A stretch of 64,000 nucleotides of DNA. Source: Mesocentrotus franciscanus (lineage: Eukaryota; Echinodermata; Echinoidea; Camarodonta; Strongylocentrotidae). The position numbers and the translations under genes were made by a program. Below, piece by piece: positions 1 through 11,860 of the stretch. The notes beneath the pieces are model-generated. The model was given only the letters and a program-made list of their open reading frames with translations. It did not search any database and was not told where the DNA came from. Within the stretch, counting starts at the first letter, position 1; every line of letters starts with the position of its first letter. The stretch lies in the NCBI GenBank assembly GCA_037976565.1, contig CP137682.1:17819751-17883750 (forward strand), written 5' to 3'.

Positions 1-750
1 GATGATCTGATTCTGATCTGTCAACTTCAACTTTCAAGACAAGGTTTTAAAAAAACAATCTACACTCGTCTTGAATCTTGAATTTGTTGCACCCAAATAT
101 ATTCATTGATAGCTGTCCAGGGTGGAGTAGTCTAAAGGCAATAGTGTGTCGGTTTGTTAAGTGCACAAGTAAAAGAAGCCAGATATTTGGAGACTTTTGT
201 TTTAAGCTGGATCTGGACGGTGAAAGAAAAAGCTCTACTTATGTAGTACTGAGTACTTTTCTATCCCTTTTTGGGGGTGCATTTCTTTCTTTCAACACTC
301 ATCATCACCAATCTGCCAATCCCCAGGCCAGGCCAGGCCAGGATCCCACAGTTCTGGACTGTAGGACTAGAAATTCAACAGAAGTACTTTGAAAATTCAA
401 ATGAACTCAAGAATATAAATGTTTATATTCTTAAAGTTAAAACCCTGTTGTCATTAACCTTTTAGTTTAGTTAGTTAGTCTAATTAGTTAGTTAGTTTAA
501 TTAGTTTTTTCATGTAAATGTGTTTGTATATTGTATGTATGAATGAAATTTCTTAATTTAATTTTCATGTTGGTCTATTTAAAATCACTTTTTTGGGAGG
601 GGGAGGGTGGGATGATGCACCTCTAAGTACTATATGCATACTCTGCTACTCTACTACCAGGCTGTGTACTACTACTAGTACTAGTCTCGTATTAATTTTG
701 TACCGATTGTATCTAATATCTTTTCTAATTTTTGGTGTTCATTCCTTCAG

Positions 751-2133
751 GTTAAACCTCGCTTGGATGCAAAGATGTGGTGGTACTCTATACCCCACAG
801 TGTTTATCATCTTATCCGATGGTTTCCTAAAACAAACAGACTCAAGATGTAAGTCAAAGGTCATACTGTTACAGAGCCTACAATCCCTTATACAGTGAAA
901 CCTGTCTATAAAGACCACCCAAGGGAGACAAGAAAAAAGGTCTTCATGTTCAGGTTCCTTTAGTACATGTTTCTATGAGAAACCCTTTTCAAGGAAAACA
1001 AAAAATGTGGTCTCTGTAGACAGGTGGTCTTTCTATACAGGTGGTCACTAAAGCAGGTTTGACTGTATATGTATGTGAAAATTATGAAAACAAATTGTGG
1101 GATAATTGTGAAAAATTGAATTGTATTGAAGTAACATTCTTGCAAACTAATGCAGATTTTAAGCTGAGACTTGTGCACTGGGTTAGGAATAAGAAAAACT
1201 ATTGTTGCTGAGAGAGAGAAAGGGAGAACAAGAGAGAGTGAGAGGAAAAAGGAGAGATCAAGAGAGTGAAAGACGTTCATGTGGACTATACTCTGTTCTG
1301 ATTCCTAGAACAGCTATAGATATTGAGCATTTCACATGGTTCAATTTAGTATCATTGAGTCTTTTATGACCCATCTGAATGTTATATATTTTTCCAAGTT
1401 GATCCATTCATCTCGATGTGTTATAGTATGAAGATGTGTGGAAGAGAATGAACTGAAAAGACTTCATTTAACATGATTTTATTTTTGTCTTTTTTTTTTC
1501 TTTACACAGCCGTATAGTGATCTTTCTGTTTGCTTTTGCATTGCTGATCCCACAGTTCTTTATACTTACCACGTGAGTGTTTTGTTCATTTTGAACTTAC
1601 AATAATAATTTTCTGAAATTTTGATTAATTGTTGTACTGAGCGAGGCGGGAAACTTCGCCAGCAATTCGCTCGAAGATGTCGTGGACGAAGCTGTTCATG
1701 ATGATCATGGCCCGACTGGAGATTTTGATTAATGTTGAGTTATCATCACTTCCACCTGTTGTACTTTTAGAGCATCACTGTTTGTTTCATGATTGCATTA
1801 TCTTTTTGACCGAGGACTGCTGTACAGTGTATCCATAGAAAAGAATTTCATCTTTCATCCATAATTGACATTCCACTTTATCCAGAAGATTATTTATAGG
1901 TGTAAGGTGGGGAGGGGTCTATTCAATCAAATGGATTTGTGGTGAAATTTTCCATCGTTGGGTGATTTTCCAAAATTATTACTTTTGTATGCACTGTATG
2001 TAGACTGTACCTCAAGTAAGAGCAGAGACAGCGAAAATCACTACAATTTGAAAATCTGTATCATTGCATTAAAGGGACCAATCGCAAAATTATAATTTGT
2101 ATATTATTAGTAATCATGAAATTACCCCCAAAA

Positions 2134-2195
<62 letters not shown>

Positions 2196-5100
2196 ATATA
2201 TGTATATTAAAAATAAAAATGGAATAAATGAATAAATAAATAAATGCTTTCAAGCTTATTGAATATAGAGAAGAAAAAATTTCATTTTAAGGACAGCATA
2301 GAGATTAATTCTGAGTAAACCTCTGTGTTTGTACATTGTATATATTTAGAAACCTTGCAGTATCTCTTCAGTCTTTAAAGATGACAATTTTAATATCTTT
2401 AGTTCTTTACAGGTATAGAATACCAACATACCTGACAGAAAATCATAATTTTGCCCCCTTTAAAAGGAATATATGCATTAAAATCTTTGAAGTGGCCAAA
2501 TTTTACAGTCATACATGCAGGTTCTGAAACTTCTTTAAAAGAATGAAAATCTAGTGCTGTTTTCATTTGTTGCACGTTAAATTGCCTCAGAGGGAGCTAT
2601 TCTCAAATCAATAGATATAACGGTCAGATTAATTTTGAATTACGTACAAATATTTTTTGAGTCTAGATAATAAATATCTGGAATAAAACATTCATTTTTT
2701 TTTTGTTTTTTGAAGGCCAGTTTCCATTTTTATTTATTTGGTGGGAGGTTCCTGATAATAGACCTATTCAATTTACCACTGAATTCATGGCTTTTCAAGT
2801 TTTTAGGTCTGCAAAAGGGACAAACCATTTCTAAGTACTAATAACTTTTACAGTTCACATCAATGAAAATGATAATATTTAAATTGTCTTTACACAGAGA
2901 ACGTTCATCAAGGTACTGTGGGCAGCATCTCTTTGATATGTTGATTGTCTCCATAGTATTCTCGTTCTGCATGACAGGTATGTGATATCTTTCTTCAAGG
3001 GCACCTCCAAACTCTATTTGCTTTGTATGTTTAGAGCTGCATGCTGATTTCCTATATTCTGAATAATTTGCTTTAAAAATTCAATTGTTTACATTAATGG
3101 ATTGTCATTTTATATACCAGATGACACAGTCAATAAAGTTAGAAGTGACTAATGTAAACATAGGCTAGTCAAAACACACATATTGTGACCTTGATATGAT
3201 ATTTTTTTTATAGAGTTCAATGTCTTCTGAAGGTTTTTTTTTTGTGATTTACTAATATGCTTCTAATTTCTGCTTTTCTCAATTTCATGCAAGACACTCA
3301 AGACAATCTCATGTTAACACTCTCTCCTGGGTAAAAAAAAATGGCAAATATAGATTGATGTCCTGCTAAAGGGATGAAAATGCAGCATCGGTAACACCCT
3401 GCATATCTTACGTGCTTCTGTATTTCACCAGGTTTCATGATGTGCTTTTCCACAATAAACCGTTTATAGTGTACGGCTGGCCTTGGAAGGCAACCTGTAC
3501 ATAAAGACTATACTGTTTTTTATGATCAGAGTCTCTTATTGTCTCATTAAATAAAAAACACAAGAAAAATGCCTTTTTTATTACTGTTAAGCTGTTTCTG
3601 GTTGAAGCTGTATATTGAGACCCTCTACCAATACTGTCTTCATTTGTTTGAGTGTGTTGTTTTTGTTGTTGTTGTTTTTTTTTTTTATAGGTTCATTATG
3701 CATATTTGACTGTAGTGTATTGATGACCTATGACCCGTTTCTCTCACCAGGTTTTGTTGTATTATTTTCTGTACTGGACCCTGTACCATTTGAGGTCAAG
3801 CTGGTTTTCCACATCTTTGGGGGTGTGTCTTTCCTTGTTGGACTCATACTCGCAATCTTCACATCACTGGCAGTTGAATGTGTGAGTACAAATCCCTGTC
3901 AGAAAAGGTCACATTTTTTTCTTCAAATTGGCAGCAGAAAGTTTTCAACTTTTATTGAGCCTGTTCTAATAAAATGTGATGTCTCTGAAAATAATATCCA
4001 TAGTTAAAAACTTTGTTGCAAAGCTGAAGAAATAGCAAAATTTAGATTGAAAAACAATGATTTTGAACCTCTCATTGTGTTGCCAATTTAAGGATTTCAA
4101 AGCTTATTTTACGTTTTAAAATGTCTGGCATCAGGCGTAAAAAAAAAGAAGATGTTGTATTGCCCTTTGCGACCGACCCAAAAATCTTGAAATCTACGGT
4201 CGGCTTTTTTTTTAAGTTTTTTTTTTTTTGTTACCGTTTTTTAAAGAAAAAAATGAAATAGAAAATAATGAATAAAAAAATATGTATTAAAGTTCAAAAC
4301 TGAGAAATATCAGCCCAAAGAGGGGGAAACAAAGAATTAAGAAAAAAAAAGATTTCTGACCGACCGACCCATGTTTTGGCACCTAAAGGGCAATACAACA
4401 TCTCTTTATTTTTAGGCCTCATGTGCAATATGTTCATGCAACGAAAATGGATGCATTGTGTGCGAAAAATTTTGTTCCTTCTACTTAATGCATCTGGGGG
4501 GTGTTTCACAAAGACTAAGATCGACTTTAAGTTGGACTTAAGTATGGCAGGCCGTTCGTGCCATTGTTTGCTCTCACCATTATGATCTTTAGATAATATT
4601 TTTTCCTTCAATAATGAATTATCAAAAAATGTAAATTCTGTAGATTTTTTACCATGATTTGTACATCCCGTGAGAGACCAATGCCAGTAAATAATGATAG
4701 CAAACAATGGCATGAACGGCCTGCTATACTTAAGTCCAACTTAAAGTCGATCTTAGTCTTTGTGAAACACCCCCCTGGTATATACATTGTAAGGCTCTCA
4801 ATCAAAAGTTATTGAGCCAAACCACAAAGTGGGTACTAGTAGACACTAGACAGGGATTCTTTTTTTTTAAACAAAGTCACTATTATGCAGCAATTTCCAT
4901 TAATAATGATCAATACCTCTTGTATCTTATGTGATTATTAATGAGATATAATAATATATCCTTATATAAGGACATATATACAAGTAATATCCTTTGCCAC
5001 TCTCCACCCAGGTTTAGTACCCAGTAGAAAGAAATTCCATGAATGCCTGTGTGCCTTATCACTATAGTTGTGCTAAAGCCGGGGTAATAATATGATTATC

Positions 5101-6215
5101 TTTCTCAGGGAGAACAGTATTAATACTGATGAGGCTACCCTGGGTAAACAAGACAAATTATTTGTATTGTTATTATTATATGATGTTTGTATTTATTCTT
5201 TTGCTATGAACCAGAGGACGAACACAGCTGAGCTTTACTACTTCTCTCTAGCCTCAACTATCTTGTGCATGATAGCGGCAGGTGAGATACATGACATTTA
5301 TGCTTGTGATATCTCCTTCATTTCTCACTCATCTATAACATGGCATGTAGTGCTTTACCGTACATGTTTCCATGTCATGAACATTTCCATGTATGCACCG
5401 TGCAGTACGCCAACAAGATAACTTGCATATTGAACATTAGAGAAATATAAAGAAAACTTTCAAGGTACATCTATATGCCAATTGATAATTGGGACTACCA
5501 TGGCTGCCAACCATTCCTATTTTGGAGGTATTTTTTGGTCTTCAAGCTATTGATTTGAACCCTAAATTCCTCTCCTTTTCTGAAATATTACCACTAGACA
5601 ATCACAAAATGTTACCTCATTGCATACTGAAGAAGAAAAAAAAAATCACGAAAATAGGGTTTGCATGGAAAAAAAAAAATTTAAAAAAAGGGTTTGGTAA
5701 TACAGATCTCCTATAAAGTGGTTTCATATTCTGTATGAGGATGTTTGAAATCAATCTTCAAGGAACCTCCTCCAAATTTGAATATGGGCTTACAATTTGA
5801 TATAGATTTTGTTGAATATTACGTGCATTCGTTAGCTGATCTATCATATTTCATACGATGTTTGATTCATATCATATTTTATTTATTTTGTATTAAGTGA
5901 TTTTTATTGGTCATTTTTTTTTTTTACAAACTGTTTTTTTCCCTCATTAACATAATTTTTTTGAAACATATATGTATTATATAGATCATTGATAAACAAC
6001 TGATACATAATTGTGTGTGAACATAGTAAACATAGTAATACATAACTTGTCATAAAGTAATATCATATCATTTTTTGTTGTCAGTGTTTGTAATCCTGAT
6101 GCTGCCTTTCTGGATCATCAATTATTTCCACCCTGGATCTGTGTTGGATCGCAAACAACGAACTGGGATCTGCTATGAACCAACCAACTGCTGCTCGTGT
6201 ATCTGGCATATCTAG
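751..6215 (+). CDS. Unrecognised four-pass membrane protein (3' six exons)
   Basis: Six exons join in frame: 751-848, 1510-1572, 2898-2977, 3691-3881, 5215-5281 and 6085-6215 (stop TAG 6213-6215). All have GT donors and AG acceptors, and the intron phases agree throughout. From the ATG at 775 the product is 201 aa. The reading frame stays open back to the acceptor at 750, so an upstream exon (5' UTR or more coding) probably lies left of it. The protein starts [19 protein letters not shown], has hydrophobic segments at roughly residues 25-45, 60-84, 108-134 and 140-170, and ends in a short cysteine-rich tail with CCSCIWHI. I infer four membrane spans and a small integral membrane protein. I do not recognise the family; a claudin-like or other tetraspan fold is possible but no diagnostic motif is visible. 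A MITE starts 45 bases after the first donor and an H2B fragment lies in the next intron. Confidence 0.72.
893..1065. mobile_element. Short inverted-repeat MITE, CAGTSAAACCTG family, copy 1
   Basis: Starts CAGTGAAACCTGTCTATAAA and ends in the inverse, AGCAGGTTTGACTG. The interior repeats the phrase AAGACCACC in both orientations. Three relatives lie at 23520-23690, 28113-28270 and 45938-46127. The copies tend to be bracketed by TA, which would fit a Tc1/mariner-type target, but this is inference. Confidence 0.8.
1635..1723 (-). pseudogene. Histone H2B internal fragment
   Basis: Read on the minus strand, this stretch translates without a stop to a peptide containing [19 protein letters not shown] and ending SRLAQ(Y). 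That is the alpha-2 helix region of histone H2B (family core AMSIMNSFVNDIFERIAxEASRL). Only about 29 codons are present, with no start, stop or poly(A), so it cannot be a gene. It lies inside an intron of the membrane-protein gene, opposite in sense. A near-identical direct repeat, ATTTTGATTAAT(T)GTTG, flanks it (about 1618-1634 and 1722-1737), which marks it as an insertion. Confidence 0.82.
2140..2200. repeat. (TA)n microsatellite
   Basis: An uninterrupted TA run of about 45 bases follows an A-run, in an intron of the membrane-protein gene. No function is inferred. Confidence 0.9.
4494..4778. mobile_element. MITE with about 80-bp inverted ends (TGTTTCACAAAG family), copy 1
   Basis: Left end GGGGGGTGTTTCACAAAGAC, right end GTCTTTGTGAAACACCCCCC. 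The inverted arms extend about 80 bases and include the AAGTCCAACTTAAAGTCGAT core. Related copies lie at 19785-19938 and 37532-37837. It sits in intron 4 of the membrane-protein gene. Confidence 0.85.
4985..5180. repeat. SINE-like dispersed repeat, partial
   Basis: The block TTTGCCACTCTCCAC...GGTTTAGTA...GGGGTA recurs at about 45035-45125. The following GGGAGAACAGTATTAATACT...GATGAGGCTACCCTG plus an ATT-rich tail recurs at about 45597-45663. It ends just before exon 5 of the membrane-protein gene. No tRNA-like head is visible here. Confidence 0.6.
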
Positions 6216-6263
6216 CTTCAACCGAGGAACAACAGTTTATAAAGCCACTTTACATTTATAGTA

Positions 6264-6641
6264 CCGGGGTATTCAATTCAGTATGCAGGTTAAGTTAGTA
6301 TTTTACTTAGAATTTTACTTTGCTAAGTAATATGTCTTAACTCATTTAAGCTCAGTTCTGAGTATTTTACTTAAGCAAGTCGCCTTTAAGGCAAAGTACT
6401 TACTGATAAGCATCTGGATGTCACAAGGTCAATCCAAAATTATGCGCAATTAACGTGTCACATCAGATGCTCGCACTTATAATTGTGCGCAGCTTAAGAT
6501 AACTGCTTACCGGTATGATAACCATATGCTTGCAAATCAAGGCCTCCAAAATAATTGGCTTAAGTCTGCTGGGGAACTGTCTGAAACTTAGGGTAAAATA
6601 CTCATATTTCTGACATAAGTATTAAATTGAATACCAGCCCA
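6264..6641. mobile_element. MITE with GGGGTATTCAATT inverted ends
   Basis: Left end CCGGGGTATTCAATTCAGTA, right end AAATTGAATACCAGCCC. A second inner inverted pair (TTAGTATTTTACTTAG against GGGTAAAATACTCA) extends the arms. It starts about 50 bases after the stop codon of the membrane-protein gene, so it probably lies in its 3' UTR or just beyond. Confidence 0.7.
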
Positions 6642-6649
6642 GAAACTGT

Positions 6650-9600
6650 GATTTTTATTTTAATCTCATTTCTAGCAATATCTGAAATCATAGAAACCAT
6701 ATGATGATCTGCGGGAAAGTAATTTTAAATTATGAATGGTTTGGATAAAGTAGTAGAAGAAATACTGTCAATCATTTCACGAATTGAATAGTTTGAAATA
6801 AGCACGAATCTAACATGGAATGAATTAAAAACCAATCAACAGAGAGTTGATTGATTGAGAAGAAAAAAAGATTATCATGTTATTTGATAATAGATGAGTT
6901 CATATCTTTTTGCTTTCCACATCCATTGGTAGGGGGAAAATTGAGCTTATTTGTAACCCCTCATTTTCTGGTGAAATATTTCACTTGGTATAAGATTGAT
7001 TTTGTTTCATAGCCCCTCAAAATGTTTAATGGTATTTTTAAAGATATTAATCGTCTTATCATAGCTAATTACAACTTGATAGATACATGTAGTTTTAGAA
7101 CATGTAGATTGATATCAAGCCATTAGGTATATGTTATATATGGCATATCATTTTTGCTTCATATTAGCATACCTTAAACAACTCAGAGTGATTTCTATTC
7201 TTTGGTAATTTAAACACAAGTTAGAAGCTTGTACACATAACGAATAAATGAACAATTCTTAGTTGGTGTACAGTGCTTGCACATGTATATTTTCCACTGT
7301 GAATTCAGCTCATTGGTTAGACGAATGGGTATTTGAGTCAGTCACTAATTCAGAACAAAATCATTGAACCATCATAGTTCCCCCTCACAAAAATTTCACC
7401 ATAACATGGAAAATACTTGCTGCACAATTACATGACTTAAAAAAACAAAAATTATTATAATAAACGCCAAATTTACACACACACACAAAAAGGGGGGCTA
7501 GCTACTGCTACTGATTCATGTGAACTTTTATGACCTGATATTTTAAAAAGCAGTGAAATAACCGATTGATTCCATCTTTGTAACATTATTTTAATTGCTT
7601 TGTCATTTACTTTGTGAATACATGTACAGGTGTGGTAGACAAGTTCTTGCATTTATGACAACTTAATTTTGAGATCTTGCAAACTTCTTTAAATGTTTAA
7701 GTGCATTTCAGATATAGTTTAGAAATATTTTTTTATAATGTATACTCACCTTTAAAATTGATTCACTTTTTATAATTTGTAACTATATATATTGTCGATG
7801 AAAAGTAGAACAAATATATATTGTATATATATCTACAATGAAGATTTTATACATAATGACAATCGTTTTATATACACTCAATTTTATCTTTCATTCTTCT
7901 GCAACAGTGTTTATGAGCACATTCCACCTGCCTCTGTTGTATAGTGTGTGATTAGCAAGTATTGTGCTTTTATTGGTCATGGAAAAGTTTACTGTAAAAA
8001 TTCCCCTGTAGCCACTTCATATTGCGGCATGTAGATGATGGTAATAATAACGTAAGTGTATTTATCACAAACCATCTTGGGTCATACTCCAGAAGCAACT
8101 GTAAATGGCACAGGCAATACTTTTATATTCCCTCGAACATGCCAATATTACTACTTACAATCACTGGCATTAACAATTCCTAGCCTTATAAAGAATGTGT
8201 TCGACCGACTTTGTATCTATCTTCATCCAAATATAATCATGTTACTCTCTGTCTTTCACATTGTATTTTCAATGGAAAAAAGATAATTTATTTTATAGTT
8301 GAATCCTTGAATATTTTTACATTAATGTATGACCCTCTAGCAGTACTCATTGAGGATGAGGTAAAGTCAATTTTCAGCCAGTCAGGTTACAGTAATTTGA
8401 CTGCATTTGTGTAAAGGTTACCGGTATATAAATGCTCATGGAGTTGTAGAGGAGAGGTATCACGGTCAAATGGTTTTATAGGAAGATTCTGTGAGGTAGT
8501 GGCGGATAACTCTCCCATTGTCGTTAACAAAAATATCATTAATTTCTGTTTTTCTTCTATAAAGTGCCTTCTCCCTCAGGGCACTTCTCTAAATACTGTA
8601 TATTATGGATAGCATATTAATTATTTTAGGTCCTTCAAAGAGCAAGGACCCTCCTGAGTCATTCCTTTTTTGAAAAATTGAAATTTTAGTCATTTTGTCT
8701 GTTGGACAAATGGGAAAGTTGTCTGCCACTACATCACAGTGACATTATCGATTCAGCCAATTTGACGAGCCCATATCTATAGTGATTACAACTTTTTTAA
8801 ATTCATAACTTTCTTCTGTTTTATATTGGGGGGGGGGTCCGATTTCATTCAAAATTTCCCAAGTCTACTCTGATTGTATCTGCTTTCGATCCTATAGAGT
8901 AGTTAGAGATCCCTATTAATGACTTCATTTTGACAACTCTACAAGGCCGGTGCATGGGGACGAGAGAAAAAAGATACAAATTCTCGTACAAATCATTTTT
9001 TTGCTAAGGTGTTATGATTACATTGTACATGAAGTAATTTAAAGTCGTAATTCAATTTCAGTCTGTAAATGATAGTCATGTAAATACTAGATATCTATAT
9101 TTAGAACACTTTTTAAAGAGACCATGATACATGTATCACGATGCCGTCCTAGTAGAGCTATATGGTGTGCGCAGTACTTCAACTGAATGTTTTTCCTATT
9201 TTTTCATTACTGTGTCATAAAAATGTACATATAAATTTGTAAAGGTTTAAATACTCATCTATTATGCCTTTTGTGCACGTGTGTTTTTTGTTTTGTGAAT
9301 TCTCGGGCCAATATGTGGTGTTTTTTTTTAATTGTGTGTATTATACATGTAAGCCAGCTACCATTATGAAACATTTAATTATTGAAATAGATGTTTGAAG
9401 TGTTAGTCCAGTCCCCAAACAAAGCAAAACTAAACAAAACAAACAACCAACAAATCACAAACAACAACGAACACTGATAGCAGCCCTGAGCATTAAGTGT
9501 CGCCCATTCTTCCGTCGACGACGGAGGACTAATGTGGTCCAACTGTCCTCGATAGCAATTTTGAAGAAAAAAAATGATTTGCTTATTTATTTATTTGATA

Positions 9601-9940
9601 TATAATTTATTCAGTTTAATACCTGTATCTTTTTTAGATACATGTTGTGTTATGAACTCTCTAGTCAACAGTTTTAAAAGGACTCTCTATATTAGAATAC
9701 GTCCATTTCATTTTTTCAAGTCTCAACATATTGTGTCAACTCCGTGTCTTATAATTATAGAATAATTAAAAGAAAACTAAATAAATTTTCCCCTACCTGG
9801 GAGGGAGACCCCCCATGACGCTCCCTCAATAATTAAGGTCCAACTCGTGTAATATCTGCATGCACCTCTCCAGTCAAGTTCTGTGTATTCCTTTAGCATA
9901 CATACTGTTGCCATCTATTATTATTTAAAAGAATTTCCCC
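6650..9940. other. Non-coding AT-rich stretch
   Basis: No open frame here shows protein-like composition or splice-supported exons. It holds the likely 3' UTR or downstream flank of the membrane-protein gene, simple AC and poly-purine runs, and one repeat block at 8455-8665 listed separately. I see no gene. Confidence 0.6.
8455..8665 (+). repeat. Dispersed repeat, family shared with 19960-20290 and 25435-25850
   Basis: Shared phrases are CGGATAACT, AAAATATCATTAATTTCTGT, GGGCACT and TATTATGGATAGCAT followed by TAGGTCCT. The copy at 19960-20290 is the most complete and the one at 25435-25850 is split by a retrotransposon tail. Class unknown. Confidence 0.6.
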
Positions 9941-9947
9941 TTATCCT

Positions 9948-10150
9948 GCATAATGGTGGTGGTGGTGATGATGATGGAAATGATGATTATATATGATCAT
10001 CGATCATCATCATCATGGTGCTATGGTGGAGGTGATGATGGAAATGATGATGATCATGAATTGATGATGATGATGATGATGATGGTGGTGATGATGAGGA
10101 ATATTATGTTGATGGTGGTGATGATGAGGAATATTATGATGATGCCTTGA
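9948..10150 (+). repeat. Degenerate (GATGAT/GGT) microsatellite
   Basis: Irregular GATGAT, GGTGGT and a duplicated GTGATGATGAGGAATATTAT block abut the left end of the large palindromic element. The open frame across it is a simple-repeat artefact. Confidence 0.85.
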
Positions 10151-11125
10151 TGGTGTAGATAGTACGGGAGCCAGGGGGGGTCAACCTAGCTGGAAGGGAA
10201 ACCAATTTTCATATGCACAGATGTAAAGATCGCATAGCTCCATATAACAAATCGACCGTCTGGCATGTTCTAAGTGGTGGGTGTGGCCAGGGGAGCCCCT
10301 CCCCAAAAAGCGGCCCTTTGACGACAAATTAGTATTTTGTAAATAATATTGTAAGGAAACATCGAACCACCATGAGTTTGGTGTCATATGAAAGAAAATT
10401 AAATTATCTACATTTTGATACCTATTTCAACGAAATTAAGATTAATTTACATAGCAAATTTAAGTTAAAAACATGATTTTTGTGATTTTTTCGAAATATT
10501 GAATTTTATCAAAAAAGATTATTTTCCATATATCAAAATTGGAGAGGTGCATTTTTTCATAACTTTCCAGGAATTTGCTTATGTACAATGACAATATCCT
10601 GTGCGAGGGAGAGGCTTATATATCTTTTCAATAAAAAGTTATAGCAATCCAAAGTCATTGATTTGATTTCCACAAAAACAACATTTTTGCCCACATGTGT
10701 ATTAACTGTATGCATATACGTGCATTAGTGTATTAAGGACCTGTTTGGTGTGTTTACATCGAGTTTTAAAGATAACTTTTAACTAAAACCTCTTATCACA
10801 ATGTATTTGGTGTCAAAAGATGGATAATTAAAATACCTTCATCCTGATATCAATTTCAATGAGTGATGTAGTGTGTGAAATATAAATTTTGAGCCAAAAG
10901 GTGCTTTATTGTAGATATTCCTCTGATTTTGGCCAGTATCTCGGTATATTAACTGGACAAAAGTGATTAGACATTTAGTAGTGCAGAAAATTCAAAGGAT
11001 TGGGAGCGCTGAGTGCAATTGATAAGTTCTTCTGTACTCTGGGCTGTTTCAGGAAATGTGGACATTGGCAGTTGCCTCCCCAGGCGCGGATCCAGGGGCC
11101 AGGGGCCTTGCCCCTCCCCGCCAAA

Positions 11126-11127
<2 letters not shown>

Positions 11128-11156
<29 letters not shown>

Positions 11157-11360
11157 AAGGGAAATGAAAAGAAGAGAGAAAGGGAAAGAAAGAAGAGGAA
11201 GTGGGAAAGAAAAGGGGGAAATAGGAGATCGGGGGGGGAAATGGCCTTGCCTCCCAGGTTGTTGCCTCCCCCAGCAACAACAAAAAGAGAGAAGGAAGGA
11301 AAGGGAAAGAAAAAAGAAAAAGGAGATAAAGGGAATGAAATAAAGAGGACGAAGAAAAGA
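11128..11360 (+). repeat. Polypurine tract in left palindrome arm
   Basis: About 230 bases almost purely A and G on the + strand, starting with (GA)n. The mirror partner in the right arm is the pyrimidine tract around 13040-13580. Such tracts can form triplex (H-DNA) structures; that is general knowledge and not shown here. Confidence 0.85.
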
Positions 11361-11529
11361 AGGGGTATCAGTTGCGATTCTCCCGCCAACAAGTTGTGGA
11401 TCGGGGATGGGAACCTAAAGGCCTTGCCTTTCCTCCCTGCCAAAAAGAAGGTGAAGGGAAAGGCAAAGAGGAGAGCTAAAAGGAACAAAAACGAGGAAGA
11501 AGAAAAGAAAAGGATGAAAACAATTTTAA

Positions 11530-11860
11530 TACCTACCCTGAGCTTACGGGGGCTCTGCCCCCTGGAATCCACCTAGGGCCCTAAGGCAGGCCCTTGGATG
11601 CTAATCTGATCGTAATCAAATGCCTAAAACCCCTGAGCTTCCGGGGGCTCTGCACCCTGGACCCCACCTAGGGCCCTAAGGCGGGTCTCTGGATGCTATA
11701 TCTGATCGTAATCAAATGCCTAAAACCACTGAGCTTCCGGGGCTCTGCACCCTGACCCCACCTAGGGCCCTAAGGCGGGTCTCTGAATGCTCATCTGACC
11801 GCAATTTAATGCTTAAATCCCTGAGCTGGGGCTCCGCCCCTGACCCCACGCCTATTAGTG
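11530..11860 (+). repeat. Tandem units of about 100 bp, left arm
   Basis: Three and a half units begin at about 11538, 11633, 11740 and 11818. Each runs CTGAGCTT.CGGGGGCTCTG, CACCTAGGGCCCTAAGG, ATGCTNATCTGA and TAATCAAATGCCTAAA. Inverted units occupy about 12500-12985. Confidence 0.85.

Noticed and set aside
10967..11576. Overlapping long open frames on both strands, 102-201 codons
   Set aside because: They come from the purine tract of the palindrome arm; composition is almost only Lys/Glu/Arg or Ser/Phe/Leu, and mirror copies exist at 13265-13735.
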